Positions 50,327 to 58,573 of a DNA stretch of 64,000 bases are shown one piece after another. Where the stretch lies: the NCBI GenBank assembly GCA_002409585.1, contig DHNP01000017.1:35037-99036 (forward strand), in the 5' to 3' direction. The DNA comes from Ruminococcaceae bacterium UBA5413 (GTDB taxonomy: Bacteria; Bacillota; Clostridia; Oscillospirales; Acutalibacteraceae). The notes below the pieces were generated by a model. It did not search any database. It had not been told where the DNA came from and saw only the letters and a list, made by a program, of their open reading frames with translations. The translations under genes and the position numbers were made by a program. The stretch's first letter is position 1; every line of letters begins with the position of its first letter.

Positions 50327-52327
50327 ATGTATAAAAAGCTTTTCGAACCTATTGCTATCGGCAAAGTAAAAATAAAAAACCGTATATCTATGGCGCCGAT
50401 GGGCGCTTTCGGGCTGTGCTTTGAGGACGGGGCATATAACCAGCGCGCCATAGACTACTACGTCGAGCGCGCAAAGGGCGGCACGGGGCTTATCATAACG
50501 AGCATTACAAAAGTTGAGAACGAAATAGACAAAACTGTAATGCCGGCTTTCCCGTGCGTTACCACAAACCCTATTCATTTTTTGGAAACGGCGGCTGAGA
50601 TGACCGAGAGGGTGCATTCCTACGGCACTAAAATATTCCTTCAGCTTACCATGGGCTTCGGTCGCAGCGGGGCACCGGCGCTTATGGCCGCGCCGCCGGT
50701 TTCTGCTTCGGCCATACCGAACTACTGGGACCCGCGCGTTACGTGCAGGCCGCTTTCCACTGAAGAAGTGGAAACAATAGTGAGACGCTTCGGGCAGTCG
50801 GCGGGCATAGCAAAGCAGGCAGGGTTCGACGGGGTGGAGATACACGCCGTACACGAAGGGTACCTGCTCGACCAGTTCACGCTTGCCATCTTTAACCACC
50901 GCACGGATAAGTACGGAGGCGGCCTGCGCGGCAGGCTCACGCTTCCGATAGAAATACTAAGCATAATTAAGGAAACCTGCGGTGCGGATTTTCCGGTTGG
51001 CCTCCGTTACAGCGTTAAGAGCGCCATTAAGGACTGGCGGCAGGGCGGCCTGCCCGAAGAAGAGTACAGTGACAAAGGACGCGGGCTTGAGGAGGGCATA
51101 GAGGCGGCAAAGATCCTTGAAGATGCCGGTTATGACGAACTTAACACAGACGTGGGGACTTATGACGCATGGTACTGGTCGCATCCTCCGATATACCAGA
51201 AACACGGCCTCTACCTGCCGTATACGGAGGAACTTAAAAAAGCGGTCCACATACCGGTTATAGTTGCCGGTAAGCTCGATATGCCTGAGATGGCAGAAAA
51301 AGCGCTCGAAGACGGCAAGGCGGATATGATAGGCCTCGGCAGGGCGCTGCTGACTGACCCTGACTGGCCTAAAAAAGTTATTGAAAACGACATTGCGGAT
51401 ATACGCCCGTGCATAGGATGCCACGCGGGCTGCCTTGGGCGCGCGTTTGAGGGCAAGCCGCTTTCATGTGCTGTAAACCCCGCCTGCGGCAGGGAGGAGA
51501 TATATAAGATAGAACCTGCGCAAAAGCCTAAAAACGTGCTTGTAGCCGGCGGCGGCATAGCAGGCATGGAGGTTGCCCGCACAGCGTCCCTGCGCGGGCA
51601 TAAAGTTTCGCTTTACGAAAAGTCGGGCGAACTCGGCGGGCACGTTATCCCAGGCTCAAAGCCGGACTTCAAGCTTGACGACCGCAGGCTGCTCGACTGG
51701 TACAAATACCAAATGCTTAACCTTAAAATTGATATCCATATGGAAAGTGAAGTTACAGAGGAAACGATAAAAAAGGAAAAACCGGACGCTGTAGTCGTAG
51801 CTACAGGCTCCCACGATAAGCACATTCCGGTTCCCGGTATAAACAAGCCGCATGTAAAAACGGCGACGGACGTACTGAACGGCATCGACGCGGCGGGTGA
51901 ACACGCGGCTGTGATAGGCGGCGGCCTTGTAGGCTGTGAAACGGCGCTTTATATGGCAAAAGCGGGCAAAGAGGTAACAGTCGTCGAAATGCTTGACGAT
52001 ATACTCCTTTCTTCCGGTAACCCGATACCCCATATGAACAGGATAATGCTTATAGACCTTTTAAAGTTTTACAATGTAAGGGTAATAACCGGTACTTCTC
52101 TCCTTGAAGTAAAAGACAACAGCGTCATCCTTATAAACGAAAGCTTCCGCAGGTGCGAGCTTATGTGCGACACAGTAGTAACCGCCGTAGGCTATGACAG
52201 GGACAACAGCCTTTACGACAAGCTCAGCGGGAAGTTTGCGGAGACCTATGTCGTCGGAGATGCAAACAAGGTTGAAAACATCATGCACGCAATATGGACG
52301 GCATACGAGGTAGGCATAAAAATCTGA
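50327..52327 (+). CDS. Old-yellow-enzyme-type NADH:flavin oxidoreductase / 2,4-dienoyl-CoA reductase-like
   Basis: This 666-residue enzyme has an FMN TIM-barrel (residues 1-350, with catalytic-region HAVHEGYLLDQFTL). A [4Fe-4S] cysteine set CIGCHAGC plus a later cysteine lies near residues 361-380, followed by FAD and NAD(P)H Rossmann domains (VAGGGIAGMEVA; VIGGGLVGCETA). Relatives reduce enoyl-CoA, enoates, bile-acid intermediates or trimethylamine; the substrate here is not determined. AGGAGG lies eight bases upstream. It is monocistronic with a strong terminator. Confidence 0.92.
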   Translation: MYKKLFEPIAIGKVKIKNRISMAPMGAFGLCFEDGAYNQRAIDYYVERAKGGTGLIITSITKVENEIDKTVMPAFPCVTTNPIHFLETAAEMTERVHSYGTKIFLQLTMGFGRSGAPALMAAPPVSASAIPNYWDPRVTCRPLSTEEVETIVRRFGQSAGIAKQAGFDGVEIHAVHEGYLLDQFTLAIFNHRTDKYGGGLRGRLTLPIEILSIIKETCGADFPVGLRYSVKSAIKDWRQGGLPEEEYSDKGRGLEEGIEAAKILEDAGYDELNTDVGTYDAWYWSHPPIYQKHGLYLPYTEELKKAVHIPVIVAGKLDMPEMAEKALEDGKADMIGLGRALLTDPDWPKKVIENDIADIRPCIGCHAGCLGRAFEGKPLSCAVNPACGREEIYKIEPAQKPKNVLVAGGGIAGMEVARTASLRGHKVSLYEKSGELGGHVIPGSKPDFKLDDRRLLDWYKYQMLNLKIDIHMESEVTEETIKKEKPDAVVVATGSHDKHIPVPGINKPHVKTATDVLNGIDAAGEHAAVIGGGLVGCETALYMAKAGKEVTVVEMLDDILLSSGNPIPHMNRIMLIDLLKFYNVRVITGTSLLEVKDNSVILINESFRRCELMCDTVVTAVGYDRDNSLYDKLSGKFAETYVVGDANKVENIMHAIWTAYEVGIKI

Positions 52328-52343
52328 CGGCGGAAGGCATCAT

Positions 52344-52390
52344 AAAAGCGCGCGGAGTACAGGGTGTACTTTCGCGCGCTTAGGTTTTTT
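52344..52390 (+). terminator. Terminator of the OYE-family gene
   Basis: AAGCGCGCG and CGCGCGCTT arms with an inner AGTACA/TGTACT stem are followed by AGGTTTTTTA. Confidence 0.88.
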
Positions 52391-52454
52391 ATGTGTGCCG
52401 CGCAGCAGCGGCTTTAAAATTTATTTAAGGCCAGGCATATAACCTCACTTGGCA

Positions 52455-53294
52455 TCAGGGCTTCAGGAATGGCGTTATTGCCTCCGCATCTTTATAACCT
52501 TTTGCGTACATTTCCTCAAGGCGCTTTTTGTCTTTTGTGAGTGTTTTCATGCCGCAGCAGTTGTCCGGCGCTATAATAACAGCCTTGCCGGCGCTCTCAT
52601 ATTTTTTGGCAAGCGCGACTTCGCTGTTGTACTTTTTGTAGCGCAGCATGAGGCTTTCCGCGGCTTTGGGGTATTTGTGCTTTAAAATCCTTGCCAGACG
52701 CGCGTCGCTTTTTTGTTTCCTGATGAAATCGCGCGGCTTCGTAAGCACGACGACGACTTTGCCGCAGCCGTCGGCAAAAGCCTTTTCTACCGGCACCGGG
52801 TCGGCAAGGCCGCCGTCAAAGCACGGCACCCCTTTTACCGTATACGGCTCGCAGAAAACTGGTATGCAGGAGGACGCTTTTAAGATATCGTAATTGTCCT
52901 GGGACATGTCGCTTTTGTCAAAATAAATGGTTTCACCCGTTTCGGCGTTTAACGCCACTACTTTCATAATGCTTTCAGAGCGGCTGAAAGCATCAAAGTC
53001 AAGCGGGTTTTCCCCGTCCTTTGCCGAAAGCTCGCCGTATATATAGTCAAGGTTCAGGTACGAACCGGTATGGAGCATATTGTCGAAGCCCATATATTTT
53101 TTACGGAAAGAGTACTCCATGTAGTACTTGCAGTTGCGCTCCTTTTGGCCGGCAAGAAATGAGGCCATGTTTGCGCTTCCGGCCGAAACGCCTATGCAGT
53201 AGTCGAACTTTATACCTTTATCAAGGCAGTAGTCAAGGACTCCCGCACCGTAAATGCCCCTTAAGCCGCCGCCGGCATCTATTATCCCGTTCAT
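52455..53294 (-). CDS. Patatin-like phospholipase
   Basis: The 279-residue hydrolase has the patatin fold. The oxyanion loop is AGGGLRG, the nucleophile Ser37 is in GVSAGS and the dyad aspartate is in FDGGLADP. It probably deacylates lipids in the cytoplasm; the substrate is unknown. ATG 53294 has GGGGA six bases upstream. It has its own promoter and lies after the DUF3892 gene. Confidence 0.92.
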   Translation of the reverse strand: MNGIIDAGGGLRGIYGAGVLDYCLDKGIKFDYCIGVSAGSANMASFLAGQKERNCKYYMEYSFRKKYMGFDNMLHTGSYLNLDYIYGELSAKDGENPLDFDAFSRSESIMKVVALNAETGETIYFDKSDMSQDNYDILKASSCIPVFCEPYTVKGVPCFDGGLADPVPVEKAFADGCGKVVVVLTKPRDFIRKQKSDARLARILKHKYPKAAESLMLRYKKYNSEVALAKKYESAGKAVIIAPDNCCGMKTLTKDKKRLEEMYAKGYKDAEAITPFLKP

Positions 53295-53350
53295 ACGGAT
53301 TCCCCTTTTCGGCCGCACGCCGTAAAACTTATTTTATATTGTATAATTAA

Positions 53351-53379
53351 ATTTTACCATATTGCGGGGCGGTTGTTAA
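53351..53379 (-). promoter_or_regulatory. Promoter of the patatin-like gene
   Basis: On the minus strand TTAACA (53374-53379) and TAAAAT (53351-53356) are 17 bases apart, about 55 bp before the start. Confidence 0.6.
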
Positions 53380-53388
53380 GTATATTGC

Positions 53389-53442
53389 AAAAATAAAAAC
53401 AGCCGCGGCTTTGACGGCTTAATGCCGTAAGGCGTGCGGCTG
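53389..53442 (-). terminator. Terminator of the DUF3892 gene
   Basis: CAGCCGC and GCGGCTG arms with a nested ACGGC/GCCGT stem are followed on the minus strand by TTTTTATTTT. Confidence 0.8.
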
Positions 53443-53454
53443 CTTTGCTCATGC

Positions 53455-53751
53455 TTACTGCGTGACGGAGGGCAGGCTCCCGAGGTTGTTGTTTTCGCTG
53501 CCGTCCGGGACGGACTTGAGGTATTCGCTGCCTTTTCTTTTGGCAACGCCTACGCCGCGTATGCCGCCGTCTTTGGCGAGCCTTACGCCATCCTCTTTGC
53601 TTACAATATTACCGTCGGAAAGTTTGTACCCGCTGACGCGGCCTTTTTCCCTTACGAGCGCGACTATCCTTTTAGCGTCCGCCCTGGCGGCCGGAATATC
53701 TTCCATTGCCATTGCGGGTAATTTTGATACATTGTTTTCATTGTCTGACAT
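53455..53751 (-). CDS. DUF3892-family small protein
   Basis: The 98-residue protein contains the DUF3892 pattern: RVSGYKLSDGNIVSKEDGVRLAKDGG in two parts, GVGVAKRKGSEYLKSVPDG, and a terminal NNLGSLPSV. The function is unknown to me; members are small, basic and common in Firmicutes. AGGAGG lies eleven bases before the ATG but can pair with an upstream sequence (see 53759-53821). Confidence 0.82.
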   Translation of the reverse strand: MSDNENNVSKLPAMAMEDIPAARADAKRIVALVREKGRVSGYKLSDGNIVSKEDGVRLAKDGGIRGVGVAKRKGSEYLKSVPDGSENNNLGSLPSVTQ

Positions 53752-53758
53752 AATGCTG

Positions 53759-53821
53759 ACGGCCTCCTGAACAAAATCATTTTTATGTGCATAAAGTAGT
53801 TTTTCCGTATAAGGAGGCCGT
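53759..53821 (-). promoter_or_regulatory. Hairpin sequestering the ribosome site of the DUF3892 gene
   Basis: In the minus-strand RNA an upstream ACGGCCUCCU (complement of 53812-53821) pairs perfectly with AGGAGGCCGU (complement of 53759-53768), which contains the Shine-Dalgarno AGGAGG. The loop is 43 nt and AU-rich. This would mask initiation until the stem opens. Confidence 0.6.
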
Positions 53822-53888
53822 TAACCGTTTTAAATTTTTCCATATCATATGGAGTGTGATGGAACGCCGTGTTTTGCCGCGGGGCGCT

Positions 53889-54791
53889 TTAATGCAAAGG
53901 CCCCATGATGCCGGCAGCGTTGATTGCCGCGCCGACGATGCCCGCGTGCGCGTCGAAGGATGAAAGCTCTATCCTGAAAGCGTTCCTCGGGTTTGGGACG
54001 CGCAGGTTGACTCTTACGGCGTTTATAAATTCTTCGAGGGGAAAGCCCTCCATCTCAACCACGCCTCCGCCGAGAATGACGTGTTTTGGGTCTAAAATAG
54101 TGATTTCAGTTGCGGCTGCGATGGCGCACATGTTTACAGTGTTTTTTGCTTCCTCGCTTGAACGATGCAGCTTAAAGATCTCTTTTACAGGGCAGTTGAA
54201 TTTTTCAGCGGCAAGTTTTTCCAAAGCTTTTCCGCTTGCTTTAATTTCAATGCAGCCGGCCTTGCCGCATCCGCACTCCTCTGTGAGCCCGTAAAGCGGT
54301 ATGTGGCCTAACTCGCATGACGAACCTGTGCTGCCCCTGTAAATCCGGCCGTCTATGCACATGGCGTTGCCAAGGCCCGTGCCGATGTAAATGCCGATTA
54401 TAATTCCGCTTTTATCGTAACCTTTTTTCCATATGTCGTAGAGAAGTGAAGTGTTTACGTCCCTTTCCATAAATACGGGCATCCCTGTTTTTTTACGCAG
54501 GATATCCGCCAGCGGCAAATTGTCAAAGCCCTTTATGTTTGGGGAGGAGTAGCACATTGAGCGTTTTTCGTCCATCAGCGAAGCTATGGAAAGCGAAAGG
54601 CAGCGTATGTTTTCAGAACCGTATTTTTTTACTAAAGGCTGAAGCAAGCCGTTTATATAATCATCTTTCCGCACGGCGTCAGAAAGGGCCTCCGTTTTTA
54701 TTTTAGAAAAACTCAAAAGCTGAAAATCTTCACTTACCGCGCCGTATCTTAAATTGGTTCCTCCTATTTCCATGCAAAGGTAATACTTCAT
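53889..54791 (-). CDS. ROK-family sugar kinase (allose-kinase-like)
   Basis: This 300-residue ROK kinase has CMEIGGTNLRYGAV, the catalytic region in ERDVNTSLLYD, IYIGTGLGNAM and the zinc motif ELGHIPLYGL with CGCGKAGCIE. The spacing resembles AlsK, but the sugar cannot be fixed. AAGGAG precedes the ATG. It is the last gene of the minus-strand sugar operon headed by the DeoR regulator. Confidence 0.85.
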   Translation of the reverse strand: MKYYLCMEIGGTNLRYGAVSEDFQLLSFSKIKTEALSDAVRKDDYINGLLQPLVKKYGSENIRCLSLSIASLMDEKRSMCYSSPNIKGFDNLPLADILRKKTGMPVFMERDVNTSLLYDIWKKGYDKSGIIIGIYIGTGLGNAMCIDGRIYRGSTGSSCELGHIPLYGLTEECGCGKAGCIEIKASGKALEKLAAEKFNCPVKEIFKLHRSSEEAKNTVNMCAIAAATEITILDPKHVILGGGVVEMEGFPLEEFINAVRVNLRVPNPRNAFRIELSSFDAHAGIVGAAINAAGIMGPLH

Positions 54792-54829
54792 CTGTTGGAG
54801 ACTCCTTTTGTTTAGTGCGCGGCGCGGCT

Positions 54830-55801
54830 TTAGGCGCGGCCGGCGCTGCCCATAACGTCAATCTTATGAAGGTACAGCTTTTCAAGCTCCGGCCGTATTT
54901 TCAGCGTGAAGACGCGGCTGTCTATGGCGCCGGGGTTTTCGGCAAGGATACGCCTTGTATGCGCGAGGGCGCATATCCAGCCGTCGGTGGCAATGTTTAC
55001 TTTGCAGACTGCCATTTTAGCAGCTTTGGATATCTGGTCTTCCGGTATGCCCACGGCCTGCTCTATATGACCGCCGTAAGTATTTATCATTTGTACGAAC
55101 TCAGGCGCTATGGTTGAAGCACCGTGGAGGACTATAGGGAATCCAGGGTTGCTTTTTTCTATTTTTTCAAGTATGTCATACCGCAAATCCGGCAGGTTGC
55201 CGTTGGCATCCGGCTTGAGTTTTACCATGCCGTGGCATGTGCCTATGGAAATGGCGAGGCTGTCGGCGCCGGACCTTTTAATGAACTCCGACGCCATACC
55301 GGGGTCGGTGTAGAGGCTTTCTAAGTTACCGCCGCCGCCTTCTTCAGCGCCGGAAAGGATGCCGAGTTCGGCTTCTACAGTAACGCCGCGGCTATGGGCA
55401 TACTCGGCGGTTTTTTTAGTTAACGCTATATTTTCTTCAAAGGGAAGCGCGCTTCCGTCAATCATAATGGATGAGAACCCGTTTTCTACGGCAAGAACGC
55501 ACTGCTCGTACGTCATGCCGTGGTCAAGGTGCAGCGCGACAGGAATATCAAGCCCTTCGTTTTTTATACGGTCAACCCCAGACTGCGCGACCCTTGCGAG
55601 CATTTCATGCCCCAACTGCCTGTGGAGGTTTGGGGAAACAAGCAGTATAATGGGTGACTTTTTCTTTATGACGGCATCCATAATGGCGTTGTACTGTTCA
55701 ATGGTAACGAAATTGAACGCGGGTACGGCATAACCGCCGCCGTATGCTTTTTGGAACATTCCGGCAGTGTTTACAAATCCTAAGTCCTTGTAGCTGTACA
55801 A
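54830..55801 (-). CDS. Class II ketose-bisphosphate aldolase
   Basis: The zinc aldolase of 323 residues has the HLDHG ligand/catalytic motif near residue 113, an EAELG segment, the second-histidine region ISIGTCHGMVK, VLHGAST and KVNIATDG near the C-terminus. Substrates could be fructose 1,6-, tagatose 1,6- or sedoheptulose 1,7-bisphosphate. It follows the PFK gene, consistent with phosphorylation and cleavage of the same sugar. The start is TTG with AAGGAGG seven bases upstream. Confidence 0.9.
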   Translation of the reverse strand: MYSYKDLGFVNTAGMFQKAYGGGYAVPAFNFVTIEQYNAIMDAVIKKKSPIILLVSPNLHRQLGHEMLARVAQSGVDRIKNEGLDIPVALHLDHGMTYEQCVLAVENGFSSIMIDGSALPFEENIALTKKTAEYAHSRGVTVEAELGILSGAEEGGGGNLESLYTDPGMASEFIKRSGADSLAISIGTCHGMVKLKPDANGNLPDLRYDILEKIEKSNPGFPIVLHGASTIAPEFVQMINTYGGHIEQAVGIPEDQISKAAKMAVCKVNIATDGWICALAHTRRILAENPGAIDSRVFTLKIRPELEKLYLHKIDVMGSAGRA

Positions 55802-55841
55802 AGTAATTCCTCCTTAAGTATGTTTGTTGAGTGTTTGTATG

Positions 55842-57026
55842 TTATTGGGCGATTGTTTTTTTTAATGACGCATATCGGGGCAGATCGCCTATGAGTGGAA
55901 CGATATAGTTTAAAAACGATGGTTTTATGCCGTTGTGTGTTTCATTTATATATTCTGTAGGAAGAAAATTATTGCTTGCCGCCACTTTTTCAAGGTCTAT
56001 TAAGACAGTTTCGGTTTGGTAAGAAAGCTCTGATGTCCTGCGCAGCGACACCATTTTTCCGCTTGCGCCTTCCAAAGAGGCTTTTACGGCGGCCGCGCCG
56101 AGCAGCACGGCTTCCTTTTGGTCCACTGCGGAAACATTATGCGCTGAACACCTTTGCATCAGCCCCATATCTATGCAGCGTATTTTGCACGGGAAGCGCT
56201 TTTTAAGCAGCATATTTAAGTATGGGGTGACGCCGCCCATGTTAAGCGGCGGCTTGTTTGCGCCGCGCGCAGCCGGTTCTTCAAAAAGGTAGCTGCCGGA
56301 TTGGTTTTTTACGCCTTCGGCTACGACGGCAAAGCATTTTCCCTTTTGGGCGACGACCCTGCCGATGTCGTTTATAAACGCCTCCTCGTTAAACACGGTT
56401 TCCGGAACATAGATTAAATCAGGGCCGAAGCCTGTTAAACCGGCGGCTGAAGTCGAGGCGGCGAGGTAGCCGGAGTTCCGGCCCATTACTTCGGCCGCCA
56501 TAATTAAATCGGTATCGTAAACCATCATGTCCTGTATAAGCTCCGAAATGCTTATTACAAGATGCCTTGCCGCCGACGGGAAACCGGGGGAGTGGTCAAT
56601 ATTTGAAATATCGTTGTCTACCGTTTTTGGTATTTCAACAATACTGCATTTGTAATTCACTTTTGAAAGGAATTTGTAAAGCTGTAGGCAGCCGCGCACG
56701 GAACCGTTTCCGCCGTTCATAAAAATACAGCGGATATTGAAACGTTTGAGCGTGCCTAAAAACTTGTGGCAGTCTACATCGCTTATCATATGGCGGCACG
56801 AACCGAATACCATGGCCGGAGTCTGCTGTAAAAGCGAAAATTCCGCGGGCTTTTCAAGTGAAAGGTCGAACAACCTTCCGTTTATGGCTCCGGCTAAGCC
56901 GTGCTCCGCTGCGTAGAGTTTGCCTATGCTGCCGCTGTGTTTTGCGCACTCTGTAATGACTCCGTAAGCCGATGAATTTATGACGGCAGTAGGGCCGCCG
57001 GATTGTATATATAATGCATTGTACAA
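55842..57026 (-). CDS. 6-phosphofructokinase-family enzyme, probably PPi-dependent
   Basis: The PFK-fold enzyme of about 394 residues shows QSGGPTAVIN for the donor loop, PKTVDND with the lysine associated with pyrophosphate use, MGRNSGYLA for sugar phosphate binding and EVMGR context. The donor-loop motif reads GGNGS (about residues 105-109) instead of GGDGS of ATP enzymes or GGDDS of many PPi enzymes. TTG 57026 is preferred over GTG 57035 because AGGTG lies just before it. Placed between xylulokinase and aldolase, it may phosphorylate sedoheptulose 7-phosphate as well as fructose 6-phosphate. Confidence 0.85.
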   Translation of the reverse strand: MYNALYIQSGGPTAVINSSAYGVITECAKHSGSIGKLYAAEHGLAGAINGRLFDLSLEKPAEFSLLQQTPAMVFGSCRHMISDVDCHKFLGTLKRFNIRCIFMNGGNGSVRGCLQLYKFLSKVNYKCSIVEIPKTVDNDISNIDHSPGFPSAARHLVISISELIQDMMVYDTDLIMAAEVMGRNSGYLAASTSAAGLTGFGPDLIYVPETVFNEEAFINDIGRVVAQKGKCFAVVAEGVKNQSGSYLFEEPAARGANKPPLNMGGVTPYLNMLLKKRFPCKIRCIDMGLMQRCSAHNVSAVDQKEAVLLGAAAVKASLEGASGKMVSLRRTSELSYQTETVLIDLEKVAASNNFLPTEYINETHNGIKPSFLNYIVPLIGDLPRYASLKKTIAQ

Positions 57027-57042
57027 AGAACTCACCTGTTTT

Positions 57043-58536
57043 TCATTTTTGCAGTTTTGGGAAGATGTTTTTTATATTTTTATACAGTTCAGTAAAAATC
57101 TGCTGTTGTTCCGCATAAGTTTTTACGTTTTCGGCAACAGGACATACGGGTTCTTTACAGATATGGACTATTTCCTCGCACGCTTCTTCAATGCAGCCGT
57201 AGCAGCCGGTGCCTACCGCCGCCATAATGACTGCGCCGGTGCAGGCTTCCTCTGTATTTTCAACTGTGTAGACGGGTTTGTTTAAAACATCCGCCGTTAT
57301 CTGCCGCCACAAAAAGCTTTTTGCGCCGCCTCCGGAAAAAATCAGCTTTTGACTTGAAATCCCCATGCTGTCGAAAACTTTTGCGCATTCGCATAAGTTA
57401 AAGGAAACGCCCTCCATCGTCGCCCTGAATATATGACGGAGGTCATGGTTCATGCCAAGGCCGAAGTAGACGCCTTTCGCAGCGGGGTCCATAAAGGGGG
57501 TGCGTTCACCTGAAAGGAACGGAATGAAAATCAGCCGGTCAGACCCTGCAGGAACTTCAGCGGCGCCTTCGTCAAGCTCTTTAAACGAAGCGGAGTCATG
57601 CAGGACTTTATCCCGCAGCCAGTTAATAGTGTTGCAGCCGTTAAGCGTACCGCCCTGCACGTACCAACGCCCCGGAACCGCGTGGCACCAAGTCTGGCAT
57701 CTGAGGTCTGGCTTTTCGGGCGGTTTCCTTATAAAAGCCGCTATCTGCGACGCCGTACCGATATTGCATACCATAGTGCCCTCTTTAACAATACCGTTGC
57801 CGATTAATGCCATGGCGGAGTCCCCGCCGCCCATTACTACTTTTGTCTTAGGCGAAAGCCCCGTTTCTTTGGCCGCTCTTTGCGAGATATGGCCGGCAAC
57901 GTCGAACGGCGCCGCTGTGTCCGGCCATATATCTGTTTTAAGGCCGAGCTTTTTTATCAGGGGCATGCACCATTTATTGTTTTTAACCGAGTATGCGAAC
58001 GTTGACGATGCATCCGTGTAGTCGCAGCCGATGGCGCCTGTCAGGCGGTAGCGGATATAGTCTTTAGGAAGCATTACGCTTTTAATTTTTCCGTAAACGG
58101 CGGGCCTGTTGTTTTTGAGCCAGAGAAGGGAACAGATGAGCATGCCGGCGCCGGGCTGGTTAAGCAAGTCTGACTTTATCAGGCCGCCGGCCGCGCGTAG
58201 GACGTCATCGCGCTCTTTTGCGGAACGCTGGTCCAAATGGATAATTGCCGGATAAACAGGTGCCCCGTCGCTGCCAAGCGCAACCATGCCGTGCATTTGC
58301 CCGGAGAGGCCGATGCCGAGGATCTTATCAGGGGGAACGCATGAAGCCTTGAGCGCTTTGGCAACGGCCGACTTGACAGCGTCCCACCATTGACTTGGGT
58401 CCTGCTGCGCGTAACCTGCTTTTGGTATGTGGATTTCGTATCCTGATTTACCGCTTCCGACGGGCCTTCCGCCCAAATCCGTAATAAGCGCTTTAACACT
58501 GGATGTGCCGAGGTCTATACCGGCCAGATACTCCAT
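57043..58536 (-). CDS. xylB: Xylulokinase (FGGY family)
   Basis: The 497-residue carbohydrate kinase has GIDLGTSSVKALI, the signature SGQMHGMV, LDQRS for substrate contact, GGGDSAMALIGNG and FSGGGAKSFLWRQI. These match XylB, which makes D-xylulose 5-phosphate. ATG 58536 has GGGTG upstream. No xylose isomerase or transporter is in the window. Confidence 0.9.
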   Translation of the reverse strand: MEYLAGIDLGTSSVKALITDLGGRPVGSGKSGYEIHIPKAGYAQQDPSQWWDAVKSAVAKALKASCVPPDKILGIGLSGQMHGMVALGSDGAPVYPAIIHLDQRSAKERDDVLRAAGGLIKSDLLNQPGAGMLICSLLWLKNNRPAVYGKIKSVMLPKDYIRYRLTGAIGCDYTDASSTFAYSVKNNKWCMPLIKKLGLKTDIWPDTAAPFDVAGHISQRAAKETGLSPKTKVVMGGGDSAMALIGNGIVKEGTMVCNIGTASQIAAFIRKPPEKPDLRCQTWCHAVPGRWYVQGGTLNGCNTINWLRDKVLHDSASFKELDEGAAEVPAGSDRLIFIPFLSGERTPFMDPAAKGVYFGLGMNHDLRHIFRATMEGVSFNLCECAKVFDSMGISSQKLIFSGGGAKSFLWRQITADVLNKPVYTVENTEEACTGAVIMAAVGTGCYGCIEEACEEIVHICKEPVCPVAENVKTYAEQQQIFTELYKNIKNIFPKLQK

Positions 58537-58573
58537 TTTTTTCACCCGCAAATGTTTATTTTAACGTTTAAGC

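Noticed and set aside
50267..50899. 210-codon minus-strand frame opposite the OYE gene
   Set aside because: It lies opposite the well-supported FMN domain; no ribosome site and no recognisable domain.
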